32,058 nt of DNA from Lachnospiraceae bacterium (GTDB lineage: Bacteria; Bacillota; Clostridia; Lachnospirales; Lachnospiraceae), in the NCBI GenBank assembly GCA_017962105.1, contig JAGCVY010000010.1:1-32058 (forward strand). Direction: 5' to 3'. A program made the translations under genes and the position numbers. Positions 6,880-14,360 of this stretch are shown in pieces. The stretch's first letter is position 1; the number at the start of each line of letters is the position of its first letter. Under the pieces are notes generated by a model that made no database searches, had not been told where the DNA came from, and saw only the letters and a list, made by a program, of their open reading frames with translations.

Positions 6880-7659
6880 ATGAAGGTAGAATTGGCCGGA
6901 AAAACGGTTGTGATAACAGGGGCAAGTTCCGGGATCGGAAGAGAGTTCGCACGGGCGCTGGCGGCGAAGGGATGCCGCTTGATCATGGTGGCCCGCAGGG
7001 CGGACCGGATGCGCGAGCTGGCGGGAGAACTGGAGGTGCCGTGCGAGATCATCACGGCGGATCTGTCGCAGGAGAAGGAGTGTGACCGGGTCATTGAGAC
7101 GATTGCCGGGCAGGGAGCGTTCGGGCTTTTTAACTGTGCGGGATTCGGATTGCTGGGACCCACGGTGGAGCACTCGCTGGAGGAAGAGCTCTCGATGATC
7201 GACCTCAACATCCGCGCGGTGCACATCCTTACCAGAAAATTCCTTGACCTGCGCCGGGAGGCAGGCAGCGGCGCAATCCTCAACGTGGCGTCCGCAGCCG
7301 GACTGCTGCCGGCAGGCCCGTATTTGAATACCTATTATGCCACCAAGGCGTATGTCGCCAGCTTTTCCCAGGGACTTGCGGAGGAGATGCGCGACTTAAA
7401 GAACGGGATCTATGTCGGTGCGCTGTGTCCGGGACCGGTGTATACCGAGTTCACTCAGGTGGCCCGCGGCAAGGAATGGTCCAGCGGCCTGACGCCGGAG
7501 CAGGTTGTCGCATACGCAATCCGGAAGATGGAGAAGGGCAAGACCCTGATCGTCCCGGGAGCCGGCATCCGCGCGGGAATCTTCGGGACGAGATTCCTGA
7601 GCCGTCACAGAGCCGCGAGGATCATCGGATGGGGCCAGAAGGGCCGCGTCGAGGAGTGA
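6880..7659 (+). CDS. SDR family NAD(P)-dependent oxidoreductase
   Basis: The 259-residue protein is a classical short-chain dehydrogenase. Features are the nucleotide-binding TGASSGIG motif (residues 13-20), NCAGFG in the middle, a Ser in the NVASAAG strand and the catalytic pair Tyr152-x-x-x-Lys156. The PGPVYTEF motif follows the active site, as in the DltE/YqjQ-like group. It would reduce or oxidise a carbonyl/alcohol group using NAD(P)H in the cytoplasm, and the substrate is unknown. A C-terminal basic segment (about GTRFLSRHRAARIIG) may contact the membrane. The start at ATG 6880 follows GAGGAGAAGAC. It appears to be a single gene between the AEC transporter and citrate synthase. Confidence 0.88.
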   Translation: MKVELAGKTVVITGASSGIGREFARALAAKGCRLIMVARRADRMRELAGELEVPCEIITADLSQEKECDRVIETIAGQGAFGLFNCAGFGLLGPTVEHSLEEELSMIDLNIRAVHILTRKFLDLRREAGSGAILNVASAAGLLPAGPYLNTYYATKAYVASFSQGLAEEMRDLKNGIYVGALCPGPVYTEFTQVARGKEWSSGLTPEQVVAYAIRKMEKGKTLIVPGAGIRAGIFGTRFLSRHRAARIIGWGQKGRVEE

Positions 7660-7720
7660 CCGGCGGGAATCCCGGAAAGCCTCCGGCGGAAGATGCCCGG
7701 GGCCGTGCGAAAAAATGGGA

Positions 7721-7749
7721 TTGACGATTGACGGTCCAGCGAATATAAT
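7721..7749 (+). promoter_or_regulatory. Promoter of the citrate synthase gene
   Basis: TTGACG (7721-7726) and a perfect TATAAT (7744-7749) are separated by 17 bases. A second TTGACG at 7728-7733 is too close to be used with the same -10 box. The expected start of transcription is near 7757, which gives a leader of about 60 bases. Confidence 0.8.
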
Positions 7750-7818
7750 AGGCGATACAGTTGTTTTGTGAATGTTTCGGGAGTTCTGAGAGCGTCCGAG
7801 TTACGGTTGGAGAGTGCC

Positions 7819-9198
7819 ATGAGTGATTCGAACATGATGAAACTGGACGAGAAGGGGGAACGGGATTTCCAGTTCCTCGTTAACGAATGCCGTAATGCCG
7901 GCATCATCGATCAGAATCTCTATGTCGAATACGATGTCAAGAGGGGTCTGCGCGACAGCAATGGCGCCGGCGTCCTGACCGGACTCACGGAGATTTCCGA
8001 CGTCACCGCGTACAAGCTGGAGGACGGCAAGAAGGTTCCCGCGGACGGCAAGCTGTACTATCAGGGCTACGATGTCCAGGATATGGTGAAGGGCTTCGCG
8101 GAGCGCCGGTACGCCTTCGAGGAGACCACATACCTGCTTCTCTTCGGCGAGCTGCCCAACGAGACGGAGCTCAAGGATTTCGTTGAGCTGATCACCACGT
8201 TCCAGAGCCTTTCGAACAAATTCATCCGGGATGTCATCATGAAGGCCGTCAGCGGCAACATCATGAACAGCCTGCAGAAGAGTATCCTGACACTCTACTC
8301 GTACGATGACAACGCCGAGGACATTTCGGCGGAAAATGTGCTTCGCCAGTCCATCAACCTGATCGCGAAGCTGCCGGTCATCTCGATTTACGCATATTGG
8401 TCCTACCTTCATTTCCGCATGGATGAGAGCCTGATCATCCGGAATCCGAAGCCGGAGTACTCCACTGCGGAGAACATCCTTTCGATGCTTCGTCCCGACG
8501 GGCGGTTCACCGAGCTGGAGGCGAAGGTTCTGGACATCTGCCTCGTGATCCACGCGGAGCACGGCGGCGGTAACAACTCCACATTTACCACCCATGTCGT
8601 GACATCCTCCGGCACGGATACCTACTCGGCAACGGCAGCGGCAATCGCTTCCCTGAAGGGCTTCCGCCACGGCGGCGCGAACTTAAAGGTCCGCCAGATG
8701 TTTGCCGATCTGAAGGAAAATGTCATGGACTGGAAGGACGAGAACGCCATCCGCGAGTATCTGACGAAGGTGGTCCGCAAGGAAGCTTTCGATAAGACCG
8801 GTCTGGTGTACGGTATCGGGCATGCGGTTTACACGATCTCCGATCCCCGTCAGGTCATTTTGCGCGACTATGCGATCAAGCTCGCCGAGGCAAAGGACCG
8901 TATGGACGAGCTGGAGCTGTACTTCACCGTGGAGCGCATCGCAAAGGAAGTTATCTCGGAAAACAGACATTTATTTAAACCTTTGTGTGCAAATGTTGAT
9001 TTTTACAGCGGTTTCGTGTATGATATGTTAGGAATCCCCGAGGAGCTCTATACGCCGATCTTCGCAATCTCGCGAATCAGCGGCTGGGCGGCTCATCGGA
9101 TGGAGGAGATCATCAACAACGGAAAGATCATCCGTCCGGCGTACAAATATGTCGGAACCCATCGCGAGTACTGCGATATGGAGGATCGTCCGGAATAA
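7819..9198 (+). CDS. Citrate/2-methylcitrate synthase
   Basis: The protein of 459 residues condenses oxaloacetate with acetyl-CoA (or propionyl-CoA). The three catalytic residues of the family can be placed. His248 lies in HAEHGGGN. His335 lies in the signature GIGHAVYTISDPR. Asp394 lies in NVDFYSG. The substrate-binding FRHGGAN stretch is also present. It belongs to the Si-type superfamily with an N-terminal extension of about 80 residues, as is common in Clostridia. I chose ATG 7819, which has GGAGAG six bases upstream. A frame extending to 7768 would begin only about ten bases after the predicted transcription start and has no ribosome binding site. No other TCA-cycle gene is adjacent. It feeds glutamate synthesis or a partial cycle, by inference. 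Two tRNA genes follow, probably on the same transcript. Confidence 0.92.
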   Translation: MSDSNMMKLDEKGERDFQFLVNECRNAGIIDQNLYVEYDVKRGLRDSNGAGVLTGLTEISDVTAYKLEDGKKVPADGKLYYQGYDVQDMVKGFAERRYAFEETTYLLLFGELPNETELKDFVELITTFQSLSNKFIRDVIMKAVSGNIMNSLQKSILTLYSYDDNAEDISAENVLRQSINLIAKLPVISIYAYWSYLHFRMDESLIIRNPKPEYSTAENILSMLRPDGRFTELEAKVLDICLVIHAEHGGGNNSTFTTHVVTSSGTDTYSATAAAIASLKGFRHGGANLKVRQMFADLKENVMDWKDENAIREYLTKVVRKEAFDKTGLVYGIGHAVYTISDPRQVILRDYAIKLAEAKDRMDELELYFTVERIAKEVISENRHLFKPLCANVDFYSGFVYDMLGIPEELYTPIFAISRISGWAAHRMEEIINNGKIIRPAYKYVGTHREYCDMEDRPE

Positions 9199-9219
9199 AA
9201 AAGTAAGAAACATCGGGAA

Positions 9220-9239
9220 GGCTGCAGCGGGTTGCAGCC
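9220..9239 (+). other. Hairpin between citrate synthase and the tRNA genes
   Basis: A 7-bp perfect stem (GGCTGCA 9220-9226, TGCAGCC 9233-9239) with a six-base loop sits 18 bases before the first tRNA. No T-run follows, so it is more likely a processing or spacer structure than a terminator. I see no separate tRNA promoter. Confidence 0.4.
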
Positions 9240-9257
9240 GGAACGGTTTCGGCAGAT

Positions 9258-9330
9258 GGGAGTGTAGCTCAGCCGGGAGAGCGTTCGCCTCACACGCGAG
9301 AGGTCACGGGTTCGAGCCCCGTCGCCCCCA
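9258..9330 (+). tRNA. tRNA-Val (anticodon CAC)
   Basis: The 73-base cloverleaf has a D arm GCTC/GAGC, an anticodon stem TTCGC/GCGAG and the loop CTCACAC, which gives anticodon CAC (codon GUG). The T arm is ACGGG-TTCGAGC-CCCGT. The discriminator is A and CCA is not encoded. The acceptor stem GGGAGTG/CGCCCCC pairs except for an A4-C69 mismatch and a U6-G67 wobble. Confidence 0.93.
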
Positions 9331-9334
9331 TTAC

Positions 9335-9407
9335 GGAAATATAGCTCAGCCGGGAGAGCGTCCGCCTGACGCGCGGGAGGTCATGGGTTCGAGCCCCATT
9401 GTTTCCA
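9335..9407 (+). tRNA. tRNA-Val (anticodon GAC)
   Basis: The 73-base cloverleaf has an acceptor stem GGAAATA/TGTTTCC (fully paired with one U-G), a D arm identical to the preceding tRNA and an anticodon stem TCCGC/GCGGG. The loop CTGACGC gives anticodon GAC (codons GUC/GUU). The T arm is ATGGG-TTCGAGC-CCCAT. The CCA end is not encoded. It lies four bases after tRNA-Val(CAC) and is followed by a terminator. Confidence 0.95.
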
Positions 9408-9413
9408 GCAAAA

Positions 9414-9448
9414 GTCCTGTAATCGGAAAGATTGCAGGGCTTTTTTTT
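9414..9448 (+). terminator. Terminator of the citrate synthase/tRNA-Val unit
   Basis: The stem GTCCTGTAATC / GATTGCAGGGC (9414-9424 and about 9430-9440), with short wobbles and a GGAAA loop, is followed by eight T residues at 9441-9448. Confidence 0.9.
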
Positions 9449-9478
9449 GTTGTATGTTCGCTTACAAATGTGTAAGGA

Positions 9479-9508
9479 TTGCATTTTTCGTCAAAGTTCG
9501 TGTATAAT
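9479..9508 (+). promoter_or_regulatory. Promoter of the two-component system
   Basis: TTGCAT (9479-9484) and a perfect TATAAT (9503-9508) are separated by 18 bases. The expected start of transcription is near 9515. Confidence 0.65.
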
Positions 9509-9557
9509 CTACGCAGCGGTAGTATAGAGGAGAACTGTGCCCTTTCGGAGGGTACCG

Positions 9558-9578
9558 ATGGTTGAATCGGCGCGTTAG
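9558..9578 (+). other. Possible leader mini-ORF before the kinase
   Basis: ATG GTT GAA TCG GCG CGT TAG (six codons and a stop) has the best ribosome binding site of the region, GGAGGG at 9547-9552, at a spacing of five bases. It ends 22 bases before the kinase ATG at 9601. The same binding site could instead serve a TTG start of the kinase at 9562. Confidence 0.3.
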
Positions 9579-9600
9579 GCGTTTTCGGCGGAGTGTACGG

Positions 9601-11535
9601 ATGGCAGTTCGAAATAAAAAGCGAGGAGTCCTGTGGGGATTGATCCTTCCGATATTGGTTCTTGTCGGAATCGGAGCAGCCTTTGTCGGCGTGCGCTGTC
9701 GTATGATCACGTTCCCGGCGCAGGAAGTCCGTGCGGTGGACGGCGTCGTGGATGTCCGCGACGTGCCATTGGAGAAGGAAGTTTACCACATGGTGAACAA
9801 CTGGGACTTCTATGCGGGTCGGCTGTATTGGCCGGAGGATTTCCGCGATGAGGCGTCGATGCCCAAGGTGAGCGAGGACTACGAGCGGGATGACCATCTG
9901 GGAACCTACCGCGTGCGGATCCTGGCCAAGCCCGACACCTATCTGATGCTTGCGAGCTTCTCCATCGACTACAGCATGCGCATTTTCGTCAACGGTGTTG
10001 AGGTCCGGAACCTTGGATATGTCTCGGAGGATCCGGAGAAGGCGGTGCATGGAGCGAGGTACCTGACGCTCCCGCTGTACACCGGCGACGGCGAGGTGGA
10101 GATCATCTACCAGTACTGCAACTATATGCATAACGACGGCGGATTTATCCAGGCCACCACGATCTCGACCCCGGAAAATATCGACGAGTATGTCCGCGGA
10201 GTGACCCTGTACTCCCTGTTCACGGGGTGCGGCCTTTTGTTCATCGCCTTTTATTTTCTGGTGTACGCCGTGTACCAGAAGAGCCGTGAGTACGGCGTGC
10301 TGGCGCTGTGCTGCGTGATGATCGCATTCCGCAATTCCTACTTTGTATACGACTATCTGCTGCCGGCGAGCTTTCCGTTCTTGCTGCATTATCGGTGCTT
10401 TATCCTGACGGTCTCCATGATCCCGTCGATCATCGTGTTCCTTCCGGCGGCCTTCTTCCCGAAGATCATCAACCGGAAAATGGTCCTGCCGTTCTCCGGA
10501 GTGTATGCGGTTATCGGTGCGCTGCACTTTATTGTGGACACGAAGAGTCTTGTGGCGCTTTGCCATGTGAGTTATTACGTCTGTATCGTCTGTGCCCTTG
10601 TGATCATCGCCCAGTTTATCTGGCACACCGTGAAACACGGGCGGCTGCGCGGATCGGATCTGTACACGCTGCTGGTTATCTTCGCACTGTTCTTCCTGAT
10701 GCTCTGGGAGGGGATCAACACCAACAACAGCTCGGTGGTTGCCCATTTCGGCGTCACGCCCTATGCGATGCTTCTGTGCATTCTCGGACTTTCCATCGTC
10801 ACGAGCCGGAAGTTCCGCATCCAGGCGGAGCTGCTCGCCGAGGAGCAGAAGAAGAACGAGGTTCTCGGTCAGACCAACGCCATGAACCGGGATTTCCTGC
10901 AGACCGTTGCCCATGAGCTCCGGACTCCGCTGTCGGTCATTTCCGGCTACGCCCAGCTGACCGAGTTACAGCTTCAGAAGGGGAAACTGTCCCCGCAGAC
11001 GCCGGAGCGTCTTCACACCATCCGCTCGGAGGCGGACCGCCTCGGCGCCATGGTTGCCAACCTGATGGCGTACACCTACGGGGAGGCCAAGGAGGCCGAA
11101 CTGCATATGGTTGACCCGAAGGAGCTTCTGCACAACGCGGCACTGATCGCGGAGCCGATCTGCGAGAAGAAAAACAACCAATTGCTTACCTCCTGTGAAA
11201 CCGACTGCATGCTGCACGGAAACTTTGAGCTGCTGTTACAGGTTCTGATCAATATGATCGTCAATGCGAGCCGCCATACGGATGGGGGAACCATCGATGT
11301 CAAGGTTTGCGACGACGGCGAATTTGCCGAGTTTACCATCGCCGACACGGGAACGGGAATTCCCGAGGAGTCGGCAGAGCACATTTTCGATCGGGGATAT
11401 ACCACCGACGGAGGCAACGGCCTCGGACTTTCCATCTGCATGGATACGGTACGCATGCACGGGGGAACGTTAGCGCTGGTATCCTCGAGCCCGGAGGGCA
11501 CCACCTTCCGGTTCACCATTCCGAAGGAGAAATAA
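9601..11535 (+). CDS. Sensor histidine kinase with 7TMR-DISM-like receptor region
   Basis: The protein has 644 residues. An N-terminal signal anchor (about residues 8-28) precedes an extracytoplasmic region of some 190 residues with a jelly-roll look (RIFVNGVEVRNLGYV, ARYLTLPLY). About seven membrane helices follow, the architecture of 7TMR-DISM receptors. A short linker leads to the HisKA domain, with H-box VAHELRTPLS and phosphoacceptor His438. The ATPase domain has an N-box LINMIVNASRH, G1 DTGTGIP and G2 GNGLGLSI. It should autophosphorylate in response to an extracellular ligand, perhaps a sugar (inferred from the fold), and pass phosphate to the regulator one base downstream. I chose ATG 9601 (GGAG seven bases upstream). 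A TTG start at 9562 would add 13 basic residues and is the main alternative. Confidence 0.9.
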   Translation: MAVRNKKRGVLWGLILPILVLVGIGAAFVGVRCRMITFPAQEVRAVDGVVDVRDVPLEKEVYHMVNNWDFYAGRLYWPEDFRDEASMPKVSEDYERDDHLGTYRVRILAKPDTYLMLASFSIDYSMRIFVNGVEVRNLGYVSEDPEKAVHGARYLTLPLYTGDGEVEIIYQYCNYMHNDGGFIQATTISTPENIDEYVRGVTLYSLFTGCGLLFIAFYFLVYAVYQKSREYGVLALCCVMIAFRNSYFVYDYLLPASFPFLLHYRCFILTVSMIPSIIVFLPAAFFPKIINRKMVLPFSGVYAVIGALHFIVDTKSLVALCHVSYYVCIVCALVIIAQFIWHTVKHGRLRGSDLYTLLVIFALFFLMLWEGINTNNSSVVAHFGVTPYAMLLCILGLSIVTSRKFRIQAELLAEEQKKNEVLGQTNAMNRDFLQTVAHELRTPLSVISGYAQLTELQLQKGKLSPQTPERLHTIRSEADRLGAMVANLMAYTYGEAKEAELHMVDPKELLHNAALIAEPICEKKNNQLLTSCETDCMLHGNFELLLQVLINMIVNASRHTDGGTIDVKVCDDGEFAEFTIADTGTGIPEESAEHIFDRGYTTDGGNGLGLSICMDTVRMHGGTLALVSSSPEGTTFRFTIPKEK

Positions 11536-11536
11536 C

Positions 11537-12208
11537 ATGAGCTACACTGTCCTGCTGGTGGAGGACAACCCGCACATTATGGAGATCAACCACGAAGCGT
11601 TGATGATGGAAGACTACGAAGTGCTGCAGGCATTTGACGGCAAACAGTGCATGGAGCAGCTTCGGAACCATCACGTGGACCTGATCGTTCTGGACATCAT
11701 GCTCCCGGACAGCGACGGATATACGCTGTGCCGGAAGATCAAGCAGGAGTACGGGACGCCGATCCTCTTCCTCTCCGCTCTTGGGGAGAATGAACAGATC
11801 ATCCGTGCGCTTCGCGAGGGAGGGGACGACTACCTGACGAAGCCGTACGACCTCGGGGTTTTGCTGGCGCATGTGGAGGCGAGACTCCGCGATGCGGGAA
11901 GCCGCAATCAGAATATTGTTTACGAGAATATCAAACTCGATATGGTGTCGATGTCCGCGTCGTACCACGGGAAGGATCTCCTGCTGACGAAGAAGGAATT
12001 TTCCGTGTTGTACATGCTGGCAACCCACGGCATGCATCCTCTGACCAAGGAGGAGCTGTGCCAAAACGTCTGGAACGCGCCGGCGGAAATGTGCAGCAAC
12101 GCTTTGTACACTACAATCTCACGGATGAACCGGAAACTGGAGGCTGCCGGAGCGTCGGTATCGGCGGTTTTCAACGGAACGGAAGGCTACGCTCTCGAAC
12201 GGATTTAA
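11537..12208 (+). CDS. OmpR/PhoB-family response regulator
   Basis: The 223-residue protein has an N-terminal receiver domain with acidic pair Glu9-Asp10, phosphoacceptor Asp53 (VLDIMLPD), Ser80 and Lys102 (LTKPYD). The C-terminal winged-helix DNA-binding domain runs from about residue 125 (KDLLLTKKEFSVLYMLATH ... VWNAPAEMCSNALYTTISRMNRKL). It begins one base after the kinase stop, so the two are translationally linked partners. The targets are unknown. The small membrane protein gene downstream, with a separate leader, is a candidate. A strong terminator follows directly. Confidence 0.93.
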   Translation: MSYTVLLVEDNPHIMEINHEALMMEDYEVLQAFDGKQCMEQLRNHHVDLIVLDIMLPDSDGYTLCRKIKQEYGTPILFLSALGENEQIIRALREGGDDYLTKPYDLGVLLAHVEARLRDAGSRNQNIVYENIKLDMVSMSASYHGKDLLLTKKEFSVLYMLATHGMHPLTKEELCQNVWNAPAEMCSNALYTTISRMNRKLEAAGASVSAVFNGTEGYALERI

Positions 12209-12245
12209 CACGGATTCTTGCATTTTTGTAAGAATCCGTGTTTTT
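12209..12245 (+). terminator. Terminator of the two-component operon
   Basis: An 11-bp perfect stem (CACGGATTCTT 12209-12219, AAGAATCCGTG 12230-12240) with a ten-base loop is followed by TTTTT. It begins one base after the regulator's stop codon. Confidence 0.9.
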
Positions 12246-12295
12246 GTGAAATCCTATGATACACTAGCACACGAAAGGGTTAATAGTAGAGGAGA

Positions 12296-12325
12296 CCGGT
12301 TTGCCGTGGAGGCACGGCAAACCGG
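12296..12325 (+). promoter_or_regulatory. Perfect 13-bp hairpin in the leader of the small membrane protein gene
   Basis: CCGGTTTGCCGTG (12296-12308) and its exact complement CACGGCAAACCGG (12313-12325) enclose a GAGG loop. No T-run follows, so it is not a normal terminator. It ends 28 bases before the ATG at 12354. It could be an RNA control element or a protein-binding palindrome. A weak -10-like TATGAT (about 12256-12261) lies upstream. Confidence 0.6.
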
Positions 12326-12353
12326 AGTTGAGAGGGTATCGGAGGAAAAAGAC

Positions 12354-12653
12354 ATGAGAAAGGTGCAGATTGTTGTTCTGGTATTGCTGGTGACACTTCT
12401 CGGCAGCACCACAATTGTCTTGGCGTCAGGCCGTTCGGCAGGGAAGGAAAGCCCGGTTGCCGACACTCAGGCTGTTGAGGTTACGGCCGGAGTCGGTACG
12501 GAACAGCCGGTCACGGCGATGCAGGGAGTTGTCCTGCCGCTGTGGGCTGAGGTTCTGCTCTTCGCTGTTCTCGGCGTGGCGGCGTCCGTCATGTTAAGCC
12601 GTAAGAAAACCGATGACACCGGTTATCCTCAGACCGATTTAATGATTCGCTAA
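12354..12653 (+). CDS. Small predicted membrane protein, 99 residues
   Basis: MRK followed by a hydrophobic run (VQIVVLVLLVTLLGSTTIVLAS) forms a signal peptide or first membrane segment. A short Val/Thr/Gly/Glu-rich outer stretch of about 40 residues follows. A second membrane segment (about WAEVLLFAVLGVAASVML) precedes SRKK and a polar tail. The layout resembles a small surface or sensor-accessory protein, but there is no sortase motif and I do not recognise a family. The start at ATG 12354 follows GGAGGAAAAAGAC. A longer frame from 12246 has no ribosome binding site. It stands alone between two terminators, next to a two-component system, which suggests (inference only) that it is controlled by or works with that system. 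Confidence 0.7.
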   Translation: MRKVQIVVLVLLVTLLGSTTIVLASGRSAGKESPVADTQAVEVTAGVGTEQPVTAMQGVVLPLWAEVLLFAVLGVAASVMLSRKKTDDTGYPQTDLMIR

Positions 12654-12684
12654 CAAGAGTTTTCACAACACTACCCATCGCAGT

Positions 12685-12721
12685 GCGTAAGGCCCGGGAA
12701 TCTCCCGGGCCTTACGCTTTT
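12685..12721 (+). terminator. Terminator after the small membrane protein gene
   Basis: A 15-bp perfect stem (GCGTAAGGCCCGGGA 12685-12699 with 12703-12717) and a three-base loop are followed by TTTTCT. Confidence 0.9.
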
Positions 12722-12788
12722 CTATGGAAAACGAAGCATGCATATCCTGCGAAAACAGGGCGCCCTGAAAATTTTTTAAATTTCCTAC

Positions 12789-12818
12789 TTGACAGAAACA
12801 GACCGGCAGTGATATTAT
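12789..12818 (+). promoter_or_regulatory. Promoter of the GntR-ABC operon
   Basis: TTGACA (12789-12794) and TATTAT (12813-12818) are separated by 18 bases. Transcription would start near 12825, inside the palindrome at 12823-12845, and give a leader of about 215 bases before the GTG at 13042. Confidence 0.7.
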
Positions 12819-12822
12819 TCAA

Positions 12823-12845
12823 GTGTACTACAACGCATAGTACAC
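12823..12845 (+). promoter_or_regulatory. Palindromic operator for the GntR regulator (predicted)
   Basis: GTGTACTA (12823-12830) and its exact inverse TAGTACAC (12838-12845) are separated by seven bases and cover the predicted start of transcription. YtrA-type GntR proteins commonly repress their own operon through such palindromes. Binding by this regulator is inferred from position. Confidence 0.6.
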
Positions 12846-12961
12846 ACAGTACAGCGGCTTAGTGTGGGGCCGACAGTGGGCGAAAGCGTGGAAATCCGTG
12901 GGGGCGGAGTGCTTTCGCAGAGAAGTAATGGGGCCGGTAGAATATGACCGGAACGACGCAA

Positions 12962-12985
12962 GGGGATCCGCATCCGCGGGTCCCC
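12962..12985 (+). promoter_or_regulatory. Stable hairpin in the GntR operon leader
   Basis: GGGGATCCGC (12962-12971) pairs with GCGGGTCCCC (12976-12985), with one U-G pair and an ATCC loop. It lies in the middle of the long untranslated leader, 56 bases before the GTG start. No T-run follows. No known riboswitch is recognised. Apart from the terminator, promoter, palindrome and this hairpin, nothing else is seen between 12654 and 13041. Confidence 0.45.
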
Positions 12986-13041
12986 CGAATTGCAGGAGGG
13001 CAGGAAACGCCTTCCGAGGAATGGGGAAAGGAGGAGACAGC

Positions 13042-13425
13042 GTGATCAGTATTGACATGACCGGACGAGCGCCGATCTATGAACAGCTTTGCCGCGGGAT
13101 CTGCGGCGAGATTGCCAAGGGCATGTTACGGGAGCATGACAGGCTTCCTGCGGCGCGGGTTCTGGCGAAGGATCTGGGCATCAATCCCAACACTGTGGCG
13201 AAAGCGTACAGTATGCTGGAACGGGACGGGATCATCTACTCGGTTGCGGGCAAGGGCTGCTTTGTGGCAGAGCACAAGGGACTTGCGGACCGGAAGTTCA
13301 CGGATGAGTTCCTGCTAAAGGCGCGGGAAGCGCGGAAAGCAGGGGTGCCGAAGAGTACGCTGTTGTCGATTGTGGAGGAGATCTACAACGAAGATGGGTC
13401 AGAAACGGGGGGTAATGACGTATGA
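13042..13425 (+). CDS. GntR family transcriptional regulator, YtrA subfamily
   Basis: The 127-residue protein has an N-terminal winged helix-turn-helix of the GntR type: PIYEQLCRGICGEIAKG, LPAARVLAKDLGINPNTVAKAYSMLERDG and a short wing GIIYSVAGKGCFV. Only a short helical tail of about 50 residues follows, the small C-terminal domain that marks the YtrA subfamily. Such proteins usually repress the ABC genes they are encoded with. The start is GTG 13042, with AAAGGAGG seven bases upstream. A frame reaching back to 12862 reads through the leader and lacks a binding site. The end overlaps the ATPase gene by four bases (ATGA), so the genes are translationally coupled. Confidence 0.9.
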   Translation: MISIDMTGRAPIYEQLCRGICGEIAKGMLREHDRLPAARVLAKDLGINPNTVAKAYSMLERDGIIYSVAGKGCFVAEHKGLADRKFTDEFLLKAREARKAGVPKSTLLSIVEEIYNEDGSETGGNDV

Positions 13426-14360
13426 TTGAGATTGCGAATGTTACCATGGAATTCCGAAACAAGGGAGTCGGAGGGGATGGAAGCACATTGACGGCGCTTC
13501 GGGATATTTCCGTTACGATCCCCGACGGCTGTGTCTACGGATTCCTGGGTTCCAACGGTGCCGGCAAATCCACGCTGATGCGGCTTCTGTGCGGTGTGTA
13601 CCGTCTGCAGAAAGGAACCATCAAGGTGGACGGACGCGATGTGTGGAACAACGCTTCGGTGAAGTCGGAGATGTTCTTTGTGAACGACGAGACCGTGCAG
13701 TATGCGGATTTTACCCTGGAGGGGCTGCGCAAGTACTACCGGAGCTACTACGAGACATTTTCCGACGAAGTATTTTACCGGCTGGCGAAGCAGCTCCAGC
13801 TGCCGCTCAACAGGAAAATGTCGTCGTTCTCCAAGGGAATGAAGCGGCAGGCGGTTGTGATCGTCGGACTGGCCAGCATGACAAAGTACCTTGTTTTGGA
13901 CGAGGCCTTCGACGGCCTTGATCCCGCGATGCGGAAAATGGTGAAGGACATCATCACGGACGAGATGCTCGACCGCGGTGCAACGCTGATACTTTCCTCT
14001 CACAACATTGCGGAGATCAACGAGCTGTGCGACCGGGCGCTCCTGATCCACAAGGGAGAGCTGGTGTTTGACGGGGAGATTGACAAGATCCGGAGCTGCG
14101 CATGCAAGGTTCAGCTCATGCGCAAGGACAGCGCGATCACCAGGGAGGAGCTTGAGAAAACGGGAGTGGACATCCTCAAGTATTCCACCATGGGAAGCGT
14201 CGCGCAGGTGATCGTGCGGGGTGCGGGGGACGAGATCATGCAGAAGATTTCGGCAGTGCCGAACGATGTCTGCGAACTGATCCCGTTGACGTTGGAGGAG
14301 GTGTTTATCTACGAACTGGAAGCAAGGGGGTATGGTCATGAAGTGCTTTCTGAGAATTAA
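13422..14360 (+). CDS. ABC transporter ATP-binding protein
   Basis: The 312-residue ATPase shows Walker A GSNGAGKST at about residues 43-51, a degenerate signature SSFSKGMKRQ in place of LSGGQ, Walker B YLVLDEAFDGLD and the switch His in LSSHN. The C-terminal 90 residues form an extra domain typical of ABC-2 exporters (QLMRKDSAITREELEKTG...). It would power the membrane protein encoded next. By analogy with Bacillus YtrB the system could export a cell-envelope-active compound, but the substrate is not evident. It overlaps the regulator gene by four bases and the permease gene by 23. Confidence 0.9.
   Translation: MIEIANVTMEFRNKGVGGDGSTLTALRDISVTIPDGCVYGFLGSNGAGKSTLMRLLCGVYRLQKGTIKVDGRDVWNNASVKSEMFFVNDETVQYADFTLEGLRKYYRSYYETFSDEVFYRLAKQLQLPLNRKMSSFSKGMKRQAVVIVGLASMTKYLVLDEAFDGLDPAMRKMVKDIITDEMLDRGATLILSSHNIAEINELCDRALLIHKGELVFDGEIDKIRSCACKVQLMRKDSAITREELEKTGVDILKYSTMGSVAQVIVRGAGDEIMQKISAVPNDVCELIPLTLEEVFIYELEARGYGHEVLSEN

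Noticed and set aside
9093-9484. Minus-strand open frames across the tRNA-Val genes
   Set aside because: They are antisense readings of the tRNA genes and give the well-known false-protein patterns seen opposite tRNA arrays.
9346-10914. Long minus-strand frame opposite the histidine kinase
   Set aside because: It covers a tRNA, a terminator and the kinase, and it is His/Asp/Gln-rich as is typical for antisense frames here.
12862-13041. Extended N-terminus of the GntR regulator
   Set aside because: The extra residues come from the leader with its hairpin. GTG 13042 has a perfect AAAGGAGG site and gives the normal YtrA-type N-terminus.
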